Part shown: positions 1 through 7,331 of the stretch, in pieces | Layout of the letters: the number at the start of each line of letters is the position of its first letter | Position numbering within the stretch: position 1 is the first letter of the stretch | Origin: Sphingomonadales bacterium | GTDB lineage: Bacteria > Pseudomonadota > Alphaproteobacteria > Sphingomonadales > Sphingomonadaceae | Reading direction: 5' to 3' | Assembly: GCA_017309275.1 (NCBI GenBank) | Contig: JAFKLT010000044.1 | Location: 24,654-88,653, forward strand | DNA: 64,000 nucleotides | Notes under the pieces: model-generated | Seen by the model: the letters and a program-made list of their open reading frames with translations, nothing else | Databases searched by the model: none | What the model was told of the DNA's origin: nothing | Program-made: the position numbers and the translations under genes

Positions 1-549
1 CTCCGCGACCCCGGGCACCGTGCGCATCTGCGGGCGGATGACCCAGTCGGTCATCGTCCGCAGATCCTCGGCATTATAGGGCGTCCCGTCAGGCTTCTTC
101 GCGCCGGGCTTGGCCTCGACCGAGAACATGAAGATCTCGCCGAGCCCCGTCGAAATCGGTCCCATTTCGGGCTCGCTTCCGTCGGGGAGCTGCGCTTTCG
201 CCGCCTGTATGCGCTCGTTCACCTGCTGGCGGGCGAAGTAGATGTCGGTGCCGTCCTTGAAAACCACCGTCACCTGGCTCAGCCCGTACCGCGAGATCGA
301 CCGCGTGTAGGAGAGGTTGGGGATACCGGCGATCGCGGTCTCGATCGGGAAGGTGATGCGTTGTTCGGCCTCGAGCGGCGAATAGCCTTCGGCCTCGGTG
401 TTGATCTGCACCTGGACGTTGGTGATGTCGGGAACGGCATCGATCGGCAGCTTTGTCGCGCTCCAAGCACCCACCGCGCAGAGCAGCGCGACGAAGGCGA
501 GGATGAGCCACCTTTGGCGGATCGAAAATCCTATGATTCGGGCTAACAT
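1..549 (-). CDS. czcA: HME-RND metal efflux pump CzcA, N-terminal part (runs off window)
   Basis: Reading the minus strand from the ATG at 549 gives 183 open codons to the window edge. The protein starts MLARIIGFSIRQRWL, then a first transmembrane helix and the family hallmark KLPIDAVPDITNVQVQ, followed by the porter-domain start with SISRYGLSQVTVVF. This is the inner-membrane proton-driven pump of a CzcCBA-type divalent cation efflux system. A strong GGGAGGA ribosome site lies upstream and the gap to czcB is 16 nt, so it is the third gene of a C-B-A operon. The proton-relay region lies outside the window, so substrate class cannot be read here. Confidence 0.93.
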   Translation of the reverse strand, partial: MLARIIGFSIRQRWLILAFVALLCAVGAWSATKLPIDAVPDITNVQVQINTEAEGYSPLEAEQRITFPIETAIAGIPNLSYTRSISRYGLSQVTVVFKDGTDIYFARQQVNERIQAAKAQLPDGSEPEMGPISTGLGEIFMFSVEAKPGAKKPDGTPYNAEDLRTMTDWVIRPQMRTVPGVAE

Positions 550-565
550 TGTCCAATCCTCCCGA

Positions 566-1807
566 TCAATGGTCGTGGCTCGCGCCGGACTTTTCGATGT
601 CCGCGCGGATCAGGAAACTGCCCTTGGTGACGTAGCTCGTGCCCGGGTTGATACCGGAGAGAACCTCGGTCCATTCGGGCGACGAGCGGCCGAGCTTGAG
701 CATCCGGACCTCATAGTCCTGCCCGAAATTGGCATAGACCACCTTGAAGTCGCGGAAGGGCTGGATCGCCTCGGTGCGCACGGCGAGCGGCACGCTTGCC
801 GTATTGACCATGACCCGGCCGCGGAGCGCCATGCCCGGACGGAGCGCGCCGCTCCGGTTCGGGATGGTGGCGCGCATCAGCGCGGTTCCCGCCTCGGTAT
901 TGCCGTCGGGCAGATATTGACCGAGCGTGGTCGCGGCGATGCTGGTGCCGTCCTGCGTCTCGACCGTCACCTTCATCCCCGGGCGGATCAGCGAGAGATC
1001 GCGCGGGAAGATGTTGAACACCACTGTCGTCTGGCTGGGATCGGTGATCACATAGAGGGCGCGGTCGCCCGTGACGTCGCCCGGGTTCGCATTGCGTTCG
1101 GCAACCACGCCGCTCACCGTCGCCCGCACCGGATAGACCTGCAGGCTTTCGCTCGATTCGACGCGAGCGAGCAGGTCGCCGCGGCGGACATAATCGCCGA
1201 CCGCCTTGGTGACCGACACCACGCGGCCGGGGAACTGGCCGCGGATTTCGGAGCGCGCCGTCGGCGAAAGCTCGACCGTCCCGAACAGTTCGCGCATGTC
1301 GCCAACCGTCGCCGGACCGACGACCGCGGTTTCGACGCCGCCCGCCTTGGCGGCTTCGGCGGTGATCCGCGTGCGCCCCTCGGGGCTCGCATATTTCCAG
1401 ACGTGGCGCTTGCCGTCGGCGACGGCGACCACCTGGACATCAAAGCTGTGCGGCTCGGTCACGACCCCTTGGCCCGCCAGATATTTGCCCTGCGGCTGGA
1501 AAGCGAAGCGATCGACCTGCCCGCCGAGGCGGGTGAGCGTCATTTCGAGCTGGACTGACTTGGGATCGAGCGGCTTGCCGCCCCGCGACGGATAGACGCG
1601 GAAATGCGGATCGGTGCCATCTTCGAAGATCGTGACCTCGACCGCGAAGTCGCCGTCGGTCAGGAGGCGGCCGCCGTTTGGACCCTCAGCGGGCTCGTCG
1701 CCCTTCGCTTCGCCCTTTTCGGCTTCCTTGGCTCCCTCGCCGCAGGCCGAGAGGGGCAGGACGAGAAACAGCGCCGCTGCGGCGGCGCGTACAGATAGTT
1801 TGTTCAT
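566..1807 (-). CDS. czcB: RND periplasmic adaptor CzcB (lipoprotein)
   Basis: A 413-residue membrane fusion protein linking the CzcA pump to the CzcC outer-membrane channel. The start MNKLSVRA at 1807 is preferred over an upstream in-frame start because it gives a clean lipoprotein signal with lipobox LSAC near residue 21 and overlaps the czcC stop as ATGA. A metal-binding-type N-terminal domain (about residues 60-150) is followed by the lipoyl/barrel-sandwich segment (FPGRVVSVTKAVGDYVRRGDLLARVES) and a beta-barrel domain. The C-terminus ends HDH. Translational coupling to czcC and the short gap to czcA indicate one operon. Confidence 0.93.
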   Translation of the reverse strand: MNKLSVRAAAAALFLVLPLSACGEGAKEAEKGEAKGDEPAEGPNGGRLLTDGDFAVEVTIFEDGTDPHFRVYPSRGGKPLDPKSVQLEMTLTRLGGQVDRFAFQPQGKYLAGQGVVTEPHSFDVQVVAVADGKRHVWKYASPEGRTRITAEAAKAGGVETAVVGPATVGDMRELFGTVELSPTARSEIRGQFPGRVVSVTKAVGDYVRRGDLLARVESSESLQVYPVRATVSGVVAERNANPGDVTGDRALYVITDPSQTTVVFNIFPRDLSLIRPGMKVTVETQDGTSIAATTLGQYLPDGNTEAGTALMRATIPNRSGALRPGMALRGRVMVNTASVPLAVRTEAIQPFRDFKVVYANFGQDYEVRMLKLGRSSPEWTEVLSGINPGTSYVTKGSFLIRADIEKSGASHDH

Positions 1808-3039
1808 GGATTTGTCTCCGCAAGGTTGGCGGTGTCGAACCGGCCGGTGAGGCGATCGATTTCCGCGAGCAGGTCGCGGTAGTTCGTCATGGCCTCGGCC
1901 CATTGGCCCTGGATCTGGATGATGACGTCGGCGGCGTCCTGGACGTCGCTGAAGCGGAAGCCGCCGCGCCCATAGCCTTCGCGCACCTGAGCGAGCGTCT
2001 TCACCGCTTTCGGATAGACGTCGTTCATGATGCCCTCGGCGCGGACGCGCGCCGCATCGGCATCGGCCCGCAGCGAAGCCAGCCGCCGCAACCGGTCGAG
2101 CCGGTTCGCTTCTGACTGAAATTCGAGCTGTTGCCGTTCGGCCTGCGCCCGCGCGATATTGCCCTGGTTGCGGTCGAAGCGCCCGATCGGGATCGAAATC
2201 CCGCCGACGAGCGCGACGTCGTTCGTATCACGGAGGAAGCGCGTGCCTCCCGAGACCGTGACATCCTGTACGGCGCGGCTTTTCTCGACCACGACCCTTG
2301 CCCGGGCCTGGTCGACGGCGGCATCGAACACCGCGGCATCGGCCTCGGCGAGCGCCGGATCGCGCGGGTCGGGCTTCTCGATGCCTTCGGCGACCGTCAG
2401 ATTTTCGACCGTACCGCCCCAGAAGGAGACGAGCAGCGCGCGCGCCGACTGGCGTTTCGCCACCGCCTCTTTCAGGGCAAGCTCGGCCTCGGTGATACGG
2501 GCATCCGCGCGCGTCTCGACGAAGAGCGGATCCTTGTACCCGCGCACGCGGCGGACGGCTTCGGACCGCATTTCCTTCTCGAGCTTGACGCGGTCCTCAC
2601 CGATCCAGACGAGCTGCTCGGCGATCTGCACGTCGATATAGGCGCGCTGCACTTGCTGCGCGATGTCGAGCCGCACGACCCGCCATTGCGCTTCGGCCAG
2701 CACGACGCCGCGCTCGGCATAAGCCATGCGCGCCTCTCGCTTGCCGCCCCGTTCGAGCGGCTGCGCATAGGTGACGGTCAGCTCCGACTGCCGGAACAGG
2801 CCATAGCCTCCGGTTCCGGCGGCGTTTTCCATGTCGACGGACACGGTCGGATTGGGCCGGACCCGGGCCTGCAACTGGTCGGCGCGCGCGGCGTCGACCC
2901 CCGCTTCGCCCGCTCTAAGCTCGGGGGAAGCGGCAATGGCCCGCCCGACCGCCTGGTCGAGCGTTAGCGGCTGAGCCCAAAGGGACTCCGCCAGCAGCGC
3001 AGCCCCGGCCAACAGGGCGGCGCGCATATGGATATGCAT
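1804..3039 (-). CDS. czcC: Outer-membrane efflux channel CzcC (TolC family)
   Basis: A 411-residue outer-membrane factor with a cleavable signal peptide (MRAALLAGAALLAESLWA) and two TolC-type repeats. Recognisable parts are LTLDQAVGRAIAASPELRAGEAG, the PNPTVSVDMENAAGTG segment typical of CzcC, and the second-half repeat SIPIGRFDRNQGNIARAQAE. Two in-frame starts lie close together (MHIHMRAAL), and either is possible. It overlaps czcB by 4 nt. The protein forms the exit duct of the tripartite Co/Zn/Cd-type pump. Alternative sub-specificities such as Ni or Ag/Cu cannot be excluded from the channel alone. Confidence 0.92.
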   Translation of the reverse strand: MHIHMRAALLAGAALLAESLWAQPLTLDQAVGRAIAASPELRAGEAGVDAARADQLQARVRPNPTVSVDMENAAGTGGYGLFRQSELTVTYAQPLERGGKREARMAYAERGVVLAEAQWRVVRLDIAQQVQRAYIDVQIAEQLVWIGEDRVKLEKEMRSEAVRRVRGYKDPLFVETRADARITEAELALKEAVAKRQSARALLVSFWGGTVENLTVAEGIEKPDPRDPALAEADAAVFDAAVDQARARVVVEKSRAVQDVTVSGGTRFLRDTNDVALVGGISIPIGRFDRNQGNIARAQAERQQLEFQSEANRLDRLRRLASLRADADAARVRAEGIMNDVYPKAVKTLAQVREGYGRGGFRFSDVQDAADVIIQIQGQWAEAMTNYRDLLAEIDRLTGRFDTANLAETNP

Positions 3040-3103
3040 AAATTCTCACTCCTGAACGAGACGACTGAGCGCAGGCCGGAAAGGGCCGCGCGGCAGGCGT
3101 GGT

Positions 3104-3442
3104 TCAGGCGAGGGGAGGGTTCAGGGGTGGCGCGAGGGCGCGCGAAGCAAGGCGCGTCGCGGGCCGGGTATAGTGGAGACCGCCCGAAAAACAGCGCAGG
3201 TCGCCATGACCCGAAAGCGCCTGGTCCGGCGCCACCGGGCAATTATGGTGACTGCCGTGGAGATCCGCATCCTGCTGGCCGCCCGAGGCGTCGCCGCCCT
3301 GGATATGGCCAGGTTCGTCGATCAGAAGATGGTGGGCGTCGCCCGCATGATGGGTGAGCGCAGCGTCCGCCGGCGCAGCAACGTGCAGCCCGCTGAGCAG
3401 CAGGACAATCACGAGCAGCAGGCGGAGAGGAGCGCCGGACAT
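3104..3442 (-). CDS. Small secreted His-rich protein of the czc operon
   Basis: A 112-residue protein starting MSGAPLRLLLVIVLLLSG with a clear Sec signal peptide ending near AAPADA, followed by a His-rich mature part (THHAGDAHHLLID, GSHHNCP). I do not recognise a named family. It sits between the broken DUF3703 gene and czcC, in the same direction with short gaps, so it is probably co-transcribed. The composition and position suggest a periplasmic metal-binding or sensing role, which is inference. A similar-sized His/Cys-containing secreted protein heads the divergent czc operon at 4314. Confidence 0.65.
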   Translation of the reverse strand: MSGAPLRLLLVIVLLLSGLHVAAPADAALTHHAGDAHHLLIDEPGHIQGGDASGGQQDADLHGSHHNCPVAPDQALSGHGDLRCFSGGLHYTRPATRLASRALAPPLNPPLA

Positions 3443-3486
3443 GGGCGCGCCCCTATCAGCGAACGGTCCGAACCGAAACCCCAAAA

Positions 3487-3900
3487 TCAGGACGGGTCCG
3501 ATTGCGGCGCTTTCGAAAGAGCCTGCCGCGCCTCTTCAATGCGAAGCGCAAGCGCACCTGGGACCGGCATGGGCCGAAAGGCGCTCACGCTCGCGCGGCC
3601 GCTGTTGCCCGCTGGAAGGCGGCCGGTCAGCGACCCCAGCGGAACGAGGAGGAGCCGCAGCGCCTGCCCGGCACCCTCCCGCCAGTTTCGCTGCGCGATC
3701 GCATAGCCCAGCATATGCCAATGCGATGCGAGGTGCGGAAGCATATAGGGCTGGCTCAGAATATGCTCCCATTCCAGCGCGCGCCACGCGGCCGCTTAAT
3801 CGCCGAGTCGTCTTGCGTCTCGAAAAGCGGCCATTTGCTCGGTCAACAGCGGCGCGGCCGCGGACCATGGCAGGACATCGGACGTCGGATTGGTCGACAT
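3487..3900 (-). pseudogene. DUF3703 protein, interrupted by an in-frame stop
   Basis: Translation from the ATG at 3900 gives MSTNPTSDVLPWSAAAPLL and continues as a typical DUF3703 protein, a short family found beside metal-efflux genes. It is interrupted by TAA at 3796-3798 after RRLGD. The same frame resumes AAAWRALEWEHILSQPYML and runs to the stop at 3487, giving the full family length of about 137 residues. An ATG at 3744 could restart an 85-residue C-terminal fragment. The stop lies beside a GCGGCCGC string. The function of DUF3703 is unknown. The gene is the first of the left czc operon, directly downstream of the MerR-type operator. Confidence 0.75.
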
Positions 3901-3934
3901 TTCGGCTCCCCTCTTCCTCGCGATCCCCTTTTGC

Positions 3935-3955
3935 ACCCTGTAGTAGATACAGGGT
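3935..3955 (-). promoter_or_regulatory. MerR-family (CadR/PbrR-type) operator
   Basis: A perfect 8-5-8 dyad, ACCCTGTA-N5-TACAGGGT, closely matches the known operators of CadR, PbrR and ZntR, which read ACYCTATAG..-type half-sites. On the minus strand a TTGACC -35 element (3953-3958) overlaps the upstream arm, and the dyad would sit in the 19-20 bp spacer, the geometry MerR activators need. It would control the leftward DUF3703-czcCBA transcript. No merR gene is adjacent. Confidence 0.8.
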
Positions 3956-4202
3956 CAAGCCCTCCGGTTGCGGCGCGAAACGGAGCCCGGAATTGCTCCA
4001 ACCGCAACGGCGCGCCTGCGCATTGCCTTGCAGATGACAGCGGGCCTTGAAGCGTAATGAGACTATATCGGCACGATTGCGAATAGAATGGGATATTAAA
4101 ATCGTCAAATTCTTCTTTTACTGGTTCCGGTAGTTCGAAGAGTTATTGATGCATCGCAGGGATTGTTGGAACTGTATGTCGATCATCACTTATGCCACTG
4201 AC

Positions 4203-4225
4203 GCCATGTAACACTATTACAGGGT
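4203..4225. promoter_or_regulatory. Degenerate second MerR-type dyad
   Basis: The sequence GCCATGTAA-CACTA-TTACAGGGT is an inverted repeat with 7 of 9 matching positions. Its right arm is identical to the half-site at 3948-3955 (TACAGGGT). It lies about 90 bases upstream of the first gene of the rightward czc operon. It could be a second, weaker operator for the same regulator; this is inference from sequence similarity. Confidence 0.4.
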
Positions 4226-4313
4226 CCGTTCGAGCCCTTTGGTGGATGAGCCGAAGTCGATTGACAATCTTCTTCTTTCCTTTCGGTCGTCTCGATGCTA
4301 GGGGGCGGTTCCA

Positions 4314-4676
4314 ATGCGGCGGATGATCCTCCTTTTCTTGACCCTTCTCCTTGCATCCGGGACGGTTGTCGGGTCGCTCGCGCATGCCACCGAAGATCGT
4401 GCGGAGAAGACATCTCTGATCGCCGCGCTGGACGCGGGCTGCCTCTCCGAACAGGCAACCGAGCTCGCCGAAAGCGACAAGGAGAAATCCTCGTCGGGCG
4501 AGCAGCAGAAATTCCCGTCCGCACCGCATGGCTGTCACGGCCATCATTCGGGCGTACCCGCCGAAGCGCTGATCGCTTCGACCGAAGAGCCGTGCAGCCA
4601 GTCGCACGCGCGCATCCTGGCGGCCGCCTTGCCGCCGGTCGCCTATATCGGGACATTCCGCCCTCCAATCGCCTGA
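4314..4676 (+). CDS. Small secreted Cys/His-containing protein heading the right czc operon
   Basis: A 120-residue protein with a signal peptide (MRRMILLFLTLLLASGTVVG, cleavage near SLAHA) and a mature region with Cys and His residues (APHGCHGHHSG, EEPCSQSHARI). It has no family I can name. It lies 65 bases upstream of czcC in the same direction, mirroring the His-rich gene of the left operon. A periplasmic metal-binding or regulatory accessory role is plausible but not shown. Confidence 0.6.
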   Translation: MRRMILLFLTLLLASGTVVGSLAHATEDRAEKTSLIAALDAGCLSEQATELAESDKEKSSSGEQQKFPSAPHGCHGHHSGVPAEALIASTEEPCSQSHARILAAALPPVAYIGTFRPPIA

Positions 4677-4741
4677 CGCTCTAGGTCTGTGCGCCCTTTT
4701 CGTGCGCGCCTCTCCCTGGAAACGTCAGGAGTCTCATTTTC

Positions 4742-6049
4742 ATGAAATCCATAGTTGTCGCCGCGGCTCTCGCGGCGCTCGTTGCAGGCGCAAATGCCGC
4801 GCCCGCCGCTGCCCAGTCGGCAGGGGCGGAGCTGGTCGGCCCGCCTTCATCCACCGGCGAGGCGGTCCGCACCGGCCCGCTTCCCGCCCGATTGTCCCTT
4901 GCCCAGGCGATGGAGGAAGCCGACGCGCGTTCGCCGCGCGTGGTTGCCGCCGCCGCCGAAGTGGAGGCCGCGCGCGGTCGCCAGCGCCAGGCGGGCTATC
5001 GCTACAATCCGACGCTCAATGTCGATGTCGAGAATTTCGCGGGCACCGGACCCTATTCGGGGCTAAACGGCCTCGAAACGACGGTCTCGGTCAATCAGCG
5101 GCTCGACATCGGGGGCCGGCGCCGCGCGCGCATGACGCTCGCCGATGCCGAGTTTCTCGCGGCCCAGTACCGGCTCGAGATTGCCCGCGCCGACCTGGCC
5201 TTCGAGGTCCGGAACCAGTTCGCGACCGCGCTCGCCGCGCGCGACGGCCTCACGCTCGCCCGCGAGAATGAAGCCCGCGCGCGTGAACTCGTCCGCGTCG
5301 CCCAAGCCATGGTCGACACCGGCAACGAGCCGCCGCTCCGCGCCTTCCGCGCGAATGCGGCGCTCGTCCAGGCAACGGCCGAGCTCCGAACCGCAGAGGC
5401 CGAGGAAAGGACCGCCCGCCGTTCGCTGGCAGCACTCCTCGGAAGCTCGGTTCCGCCTGCCGAGCTGATCGAAGGCGATTTGTGGGTTGCACCGGTCACG
5501 GTGGACTCGCTGGCAACGCTCGATGTCCGCCTCGCGGAAACCGAGAAGCTGATCGCCGAGGCACGGCTCCAGGGGCAGCGCGCCGACGGGCGTCTCGATC
5601 CGTCGGTCGGCTTCGGTGTCCGGCAGCTTCGCGATACCGGCGACCGGGCGCTCATCGCCAATGTCTCGGTCCCGCTCCCCGTCTTCGACCGCAACCGCGG
5701 CAATATCTCGGCTGCCAAGTCCGATGTCGCCGCCGCGATCGCCCGGCGCGAGAATGCCGTGGTCAATGCCGAGGCGGAAATCGCCAATGCACAGGCCGAA
5801 CTCGAAGCCGCCGAGGCGCGCCTTGCGGCGCTCGAAGGCAGCGGCATCGAGCAGGCCCGCGAGGGCGTGCGGCTTGCCGAGCTCAGCTACCGCGCCGGCA
5901 AGTCGACGCTCGTCGAGCTGATCGACGCGCAGCAGGCCTATGCCGCGACCCAGGCCGAGCTGATCGCAGCCCGGCAGGCCCGCGCCGAAGCCCGAGCGAT
6001 CCTTTCCCGCCAGGCCGCGGCCGACGGCGACGCGGATCACCAGCCATGA
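4742..6049 (+). CDS. czcC: Outer-membrane efflux channel CzcC, second system
   Basis: A 435-residue TolC-family outer-membrane factor with an Ala-rich signal peptide (MKSIVVAAALAALVAGANAAPAAAQ). It has the same landmarks as the paralogue at 1804: RLSLAQAMEEADARSPRV, NPTLNVDVENFAGTGPYSG, and the second repeat VSVPLPVFDRNRGNISAAKSD. A long Ala/Glu-rich helical hairpin (about residues 335-385) forms the channel. It is followed after 109 bases by czcB and czcA on the same strand, so this is a complete C-B-A set for divalent metal export. Confidence 0.93.
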   Translation: MKSIVVAAALAALVAGANAAPAAAQSAGAELVGPPSSTGEAVRTGPLPARLSLAQAMEEADARSPRVVAAAAEVEAARGRQRQAGYRYNPTLNVDVENFAGTGPYSGLNGLETTVSVNQRLDIGGRRRARMTLADAEFLAAQYRLEIARADLAFEVRNQFATALAARDGLTLARENEARARELVRVAQAMVDTGNEPPLRAFRANAALVQATAELRTAEAEERTARRSLAALLGSSVPPAELIEGDLWVAPVTVDSLATLDVRLAETEKLIAEARLQGQRADGRLDPSVGFGVRQLRDTGDRALIANVSVPLPVFDRNRGNISAAKSDVAAAIARRENAVVNAEAEIANAQAELEAAEARLAALEGSGIEQAREGVRLAELSYRAGKSTLVELIDAQQAYAATQAELIAARQARAEARAILSRQAAADGDADHQP

Positions 6050-6158
6050 TCGCGCCGGTCCCATCAAGCAGCGGGGCCGAACGCCCCGCCATTCACATCA
6101 GTCAACAGGGGGGCGCTGCCGGTCGGCGCGCGAACCGCATCAACAGCGGAGACAGAAT

Positions 6159-7328
6159 ATGATCACCAAGGACAAGCGCCTTCTCGGCACTGTCGCGGGC
6201 GCCATGGCGCTCGCCGCCGTCACGGGCTTCGGCGTCGCGCGCTGTACCGCCGATCCGGCGCCCGCCCCGGCGGCCGAAGGCGGCGAGGAAGCGGCGAGTG
6301 AAGCCTTGCCCAGCAGCCTCGTCATCTCGCCCGAGAAGATCCAGGCGGCGGAGATCAGCGTCGAGACGATCAACGCGGGCGGACTCGGCTCCGAAATCAT
6401 CTCGCAGGCGACCGTCACCGCCGCGCCGAGCGGCGAGGCAATCGTCACGGCACGCGCGGGCGGCGCGGTGACCCGGCTGTTCAAGCGGCTCGGCGATCCG
6501 GTTCGCGCCGGCGAGACGATCGCAATCGTCCAGAGCCGCGACGCCGCGCAGATCGCGGCAGAACGGGTCGCGGCCGATGCACGCTCGACGCTCGCGCAGA
6601 AGAATCTCCAGCGCGAGAAGACCTTGCTCGACCAGCGCGTGTCGGCGCGCGTGGATTATGAGCGGGCGCAGGCCGAAGCGGCAGCCGCCGCGGCGGAGGC
6701 GCAGCGCGCCCGCGCCGCAGCGAATGCAGCGCAGGTAACGCGCGACGGCAGCAGCGTGGTCGTCGCGAGCCCGATCTCGGGGCGCATTACCGCCGAAAGC
6801 GCCAGCCTCGGCGCCTTCGTCCAGCCCGAGACCGAATTGTTCCGCGTCGCCGATCCCTCGCAGGTCCAGATCGAGGCTGCCGTCGGTCCCGCCGACGCGC
6901 AGCGCCTGAGCTCGGGGGACCGGGCGATCATCGAACTGCCCGACGGCCGGACGATCGACGCGCGCGTGCGCGCCGTGACCCCGGGCCTCTCCGGCGACAC
7001 GCGGTCGGCGACCGCCGTCCTCGATGTGCCGGGGTCGCTCCAGCCGGGCCTCGCGGTCCGGGTGCGTTTGCTGCCGAGCCGGGGCGGCGAGACGGGCGGT
7101 CCCGCCCGGATCGTGATCGCGGACGAGGCGCTGCAGACGCTCGAAGGCCGCGACGTGGTCTTCGTGCGGACGAACAATGGCTTCCGCGCCCAGCAGGTCA
7201 CCGTCGGCCAGCGCAGCGCCGGCCGGGTCGAGATCCTGTCGGGGCTGAAGCCCGGCCAGATCGTCGCGACCAAGAACGCATTCCTGCTCAAGGCCGAACT
7301 CGGCAAGGGCGCGGGCGAGGAGGAATAG
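6159..7328 (+). CDS. czcB: RND periplasmic adaptor CzcB, second system
   Basis: A 389-residue membrane fusion protein anchored by one N-terminal segment (LLGTVAGAMALAAVTGFGVA). The barrel-sandwich half-motifs are ARAGGAVTRLFKRLGDPVRAGETIA and the returning VVASPISGRITAESASLGAFVQPETE. Between them lies an Ala/Gln-rich alpha hairpin of about 80 residues. The C-terminal domain ends with ILSGLKPGQIVATKNAFLLKAELGKG, typical for CzcB. It lacks the extra N-terminal metal-binding domain of the left-operon CzcB, so the two systems are not recent duplicates. Only 3 nt separate its stop from czcA. Confidence 0.93.
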   Translation: MITKDKRLLGTVAGAMALAAVTGFGVARCTADPAPAPAAEGGEEAASEALPSSLVISPEKIQAAEISVETINAGGLGSEIISQATVTAAPSGEAIVTARAGGAVTRLFKRLGDPVRAGETIAIVQSRDAAQIAAERVAADARSTLAQKNLQREKTLLDQRVSARVDYERAQAEAAAAAAEAQRARAAANAAQVTRDGSSVVVASPISGRITAESASLGAFVQPETELFRVADPSQVQIEAAVGPADAQRLSSGDRAIIELPDGRTIDARVRAVTPGLSGDTRSATAVLDVPGSLQPGLAVRVRLLPSRGGETGGPARIVIADEALQTLEGRDVVFVRTNNGFRAQQVTVGQRSAGRVEILSGLKPGQIVATKNAFLLKAELGKGAGEEE

Positions 7329-7331
7329 ACC

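Larger units (their letters stand above)
3901..4313. other. Divergent intergenic region between the two czc operons
   Basis: This 413-base stretch holds no convincing gene. It is clearly less GC-rich than its flanks, especially 4060-4290. It contains the perfect MerR-type dyad at 3935-3955, which faces the left operon, and a weaker related dyad at 4203-4225. A TTGACA string lies at 4261-4266 upstream of the rightward operon, without an obvious -10 at normal spacing. An ORF on the minus strand here (4143-4607) does not resemble a MerR regulator. Confidence 0.7.

Noticed and set aside
4143-4607. A minus-strand frame that could have been the missing merR
   Set aside because: The translation has no helix-turn-helix or Cys pattern and overlaps the signal-peptide gene at 4314.
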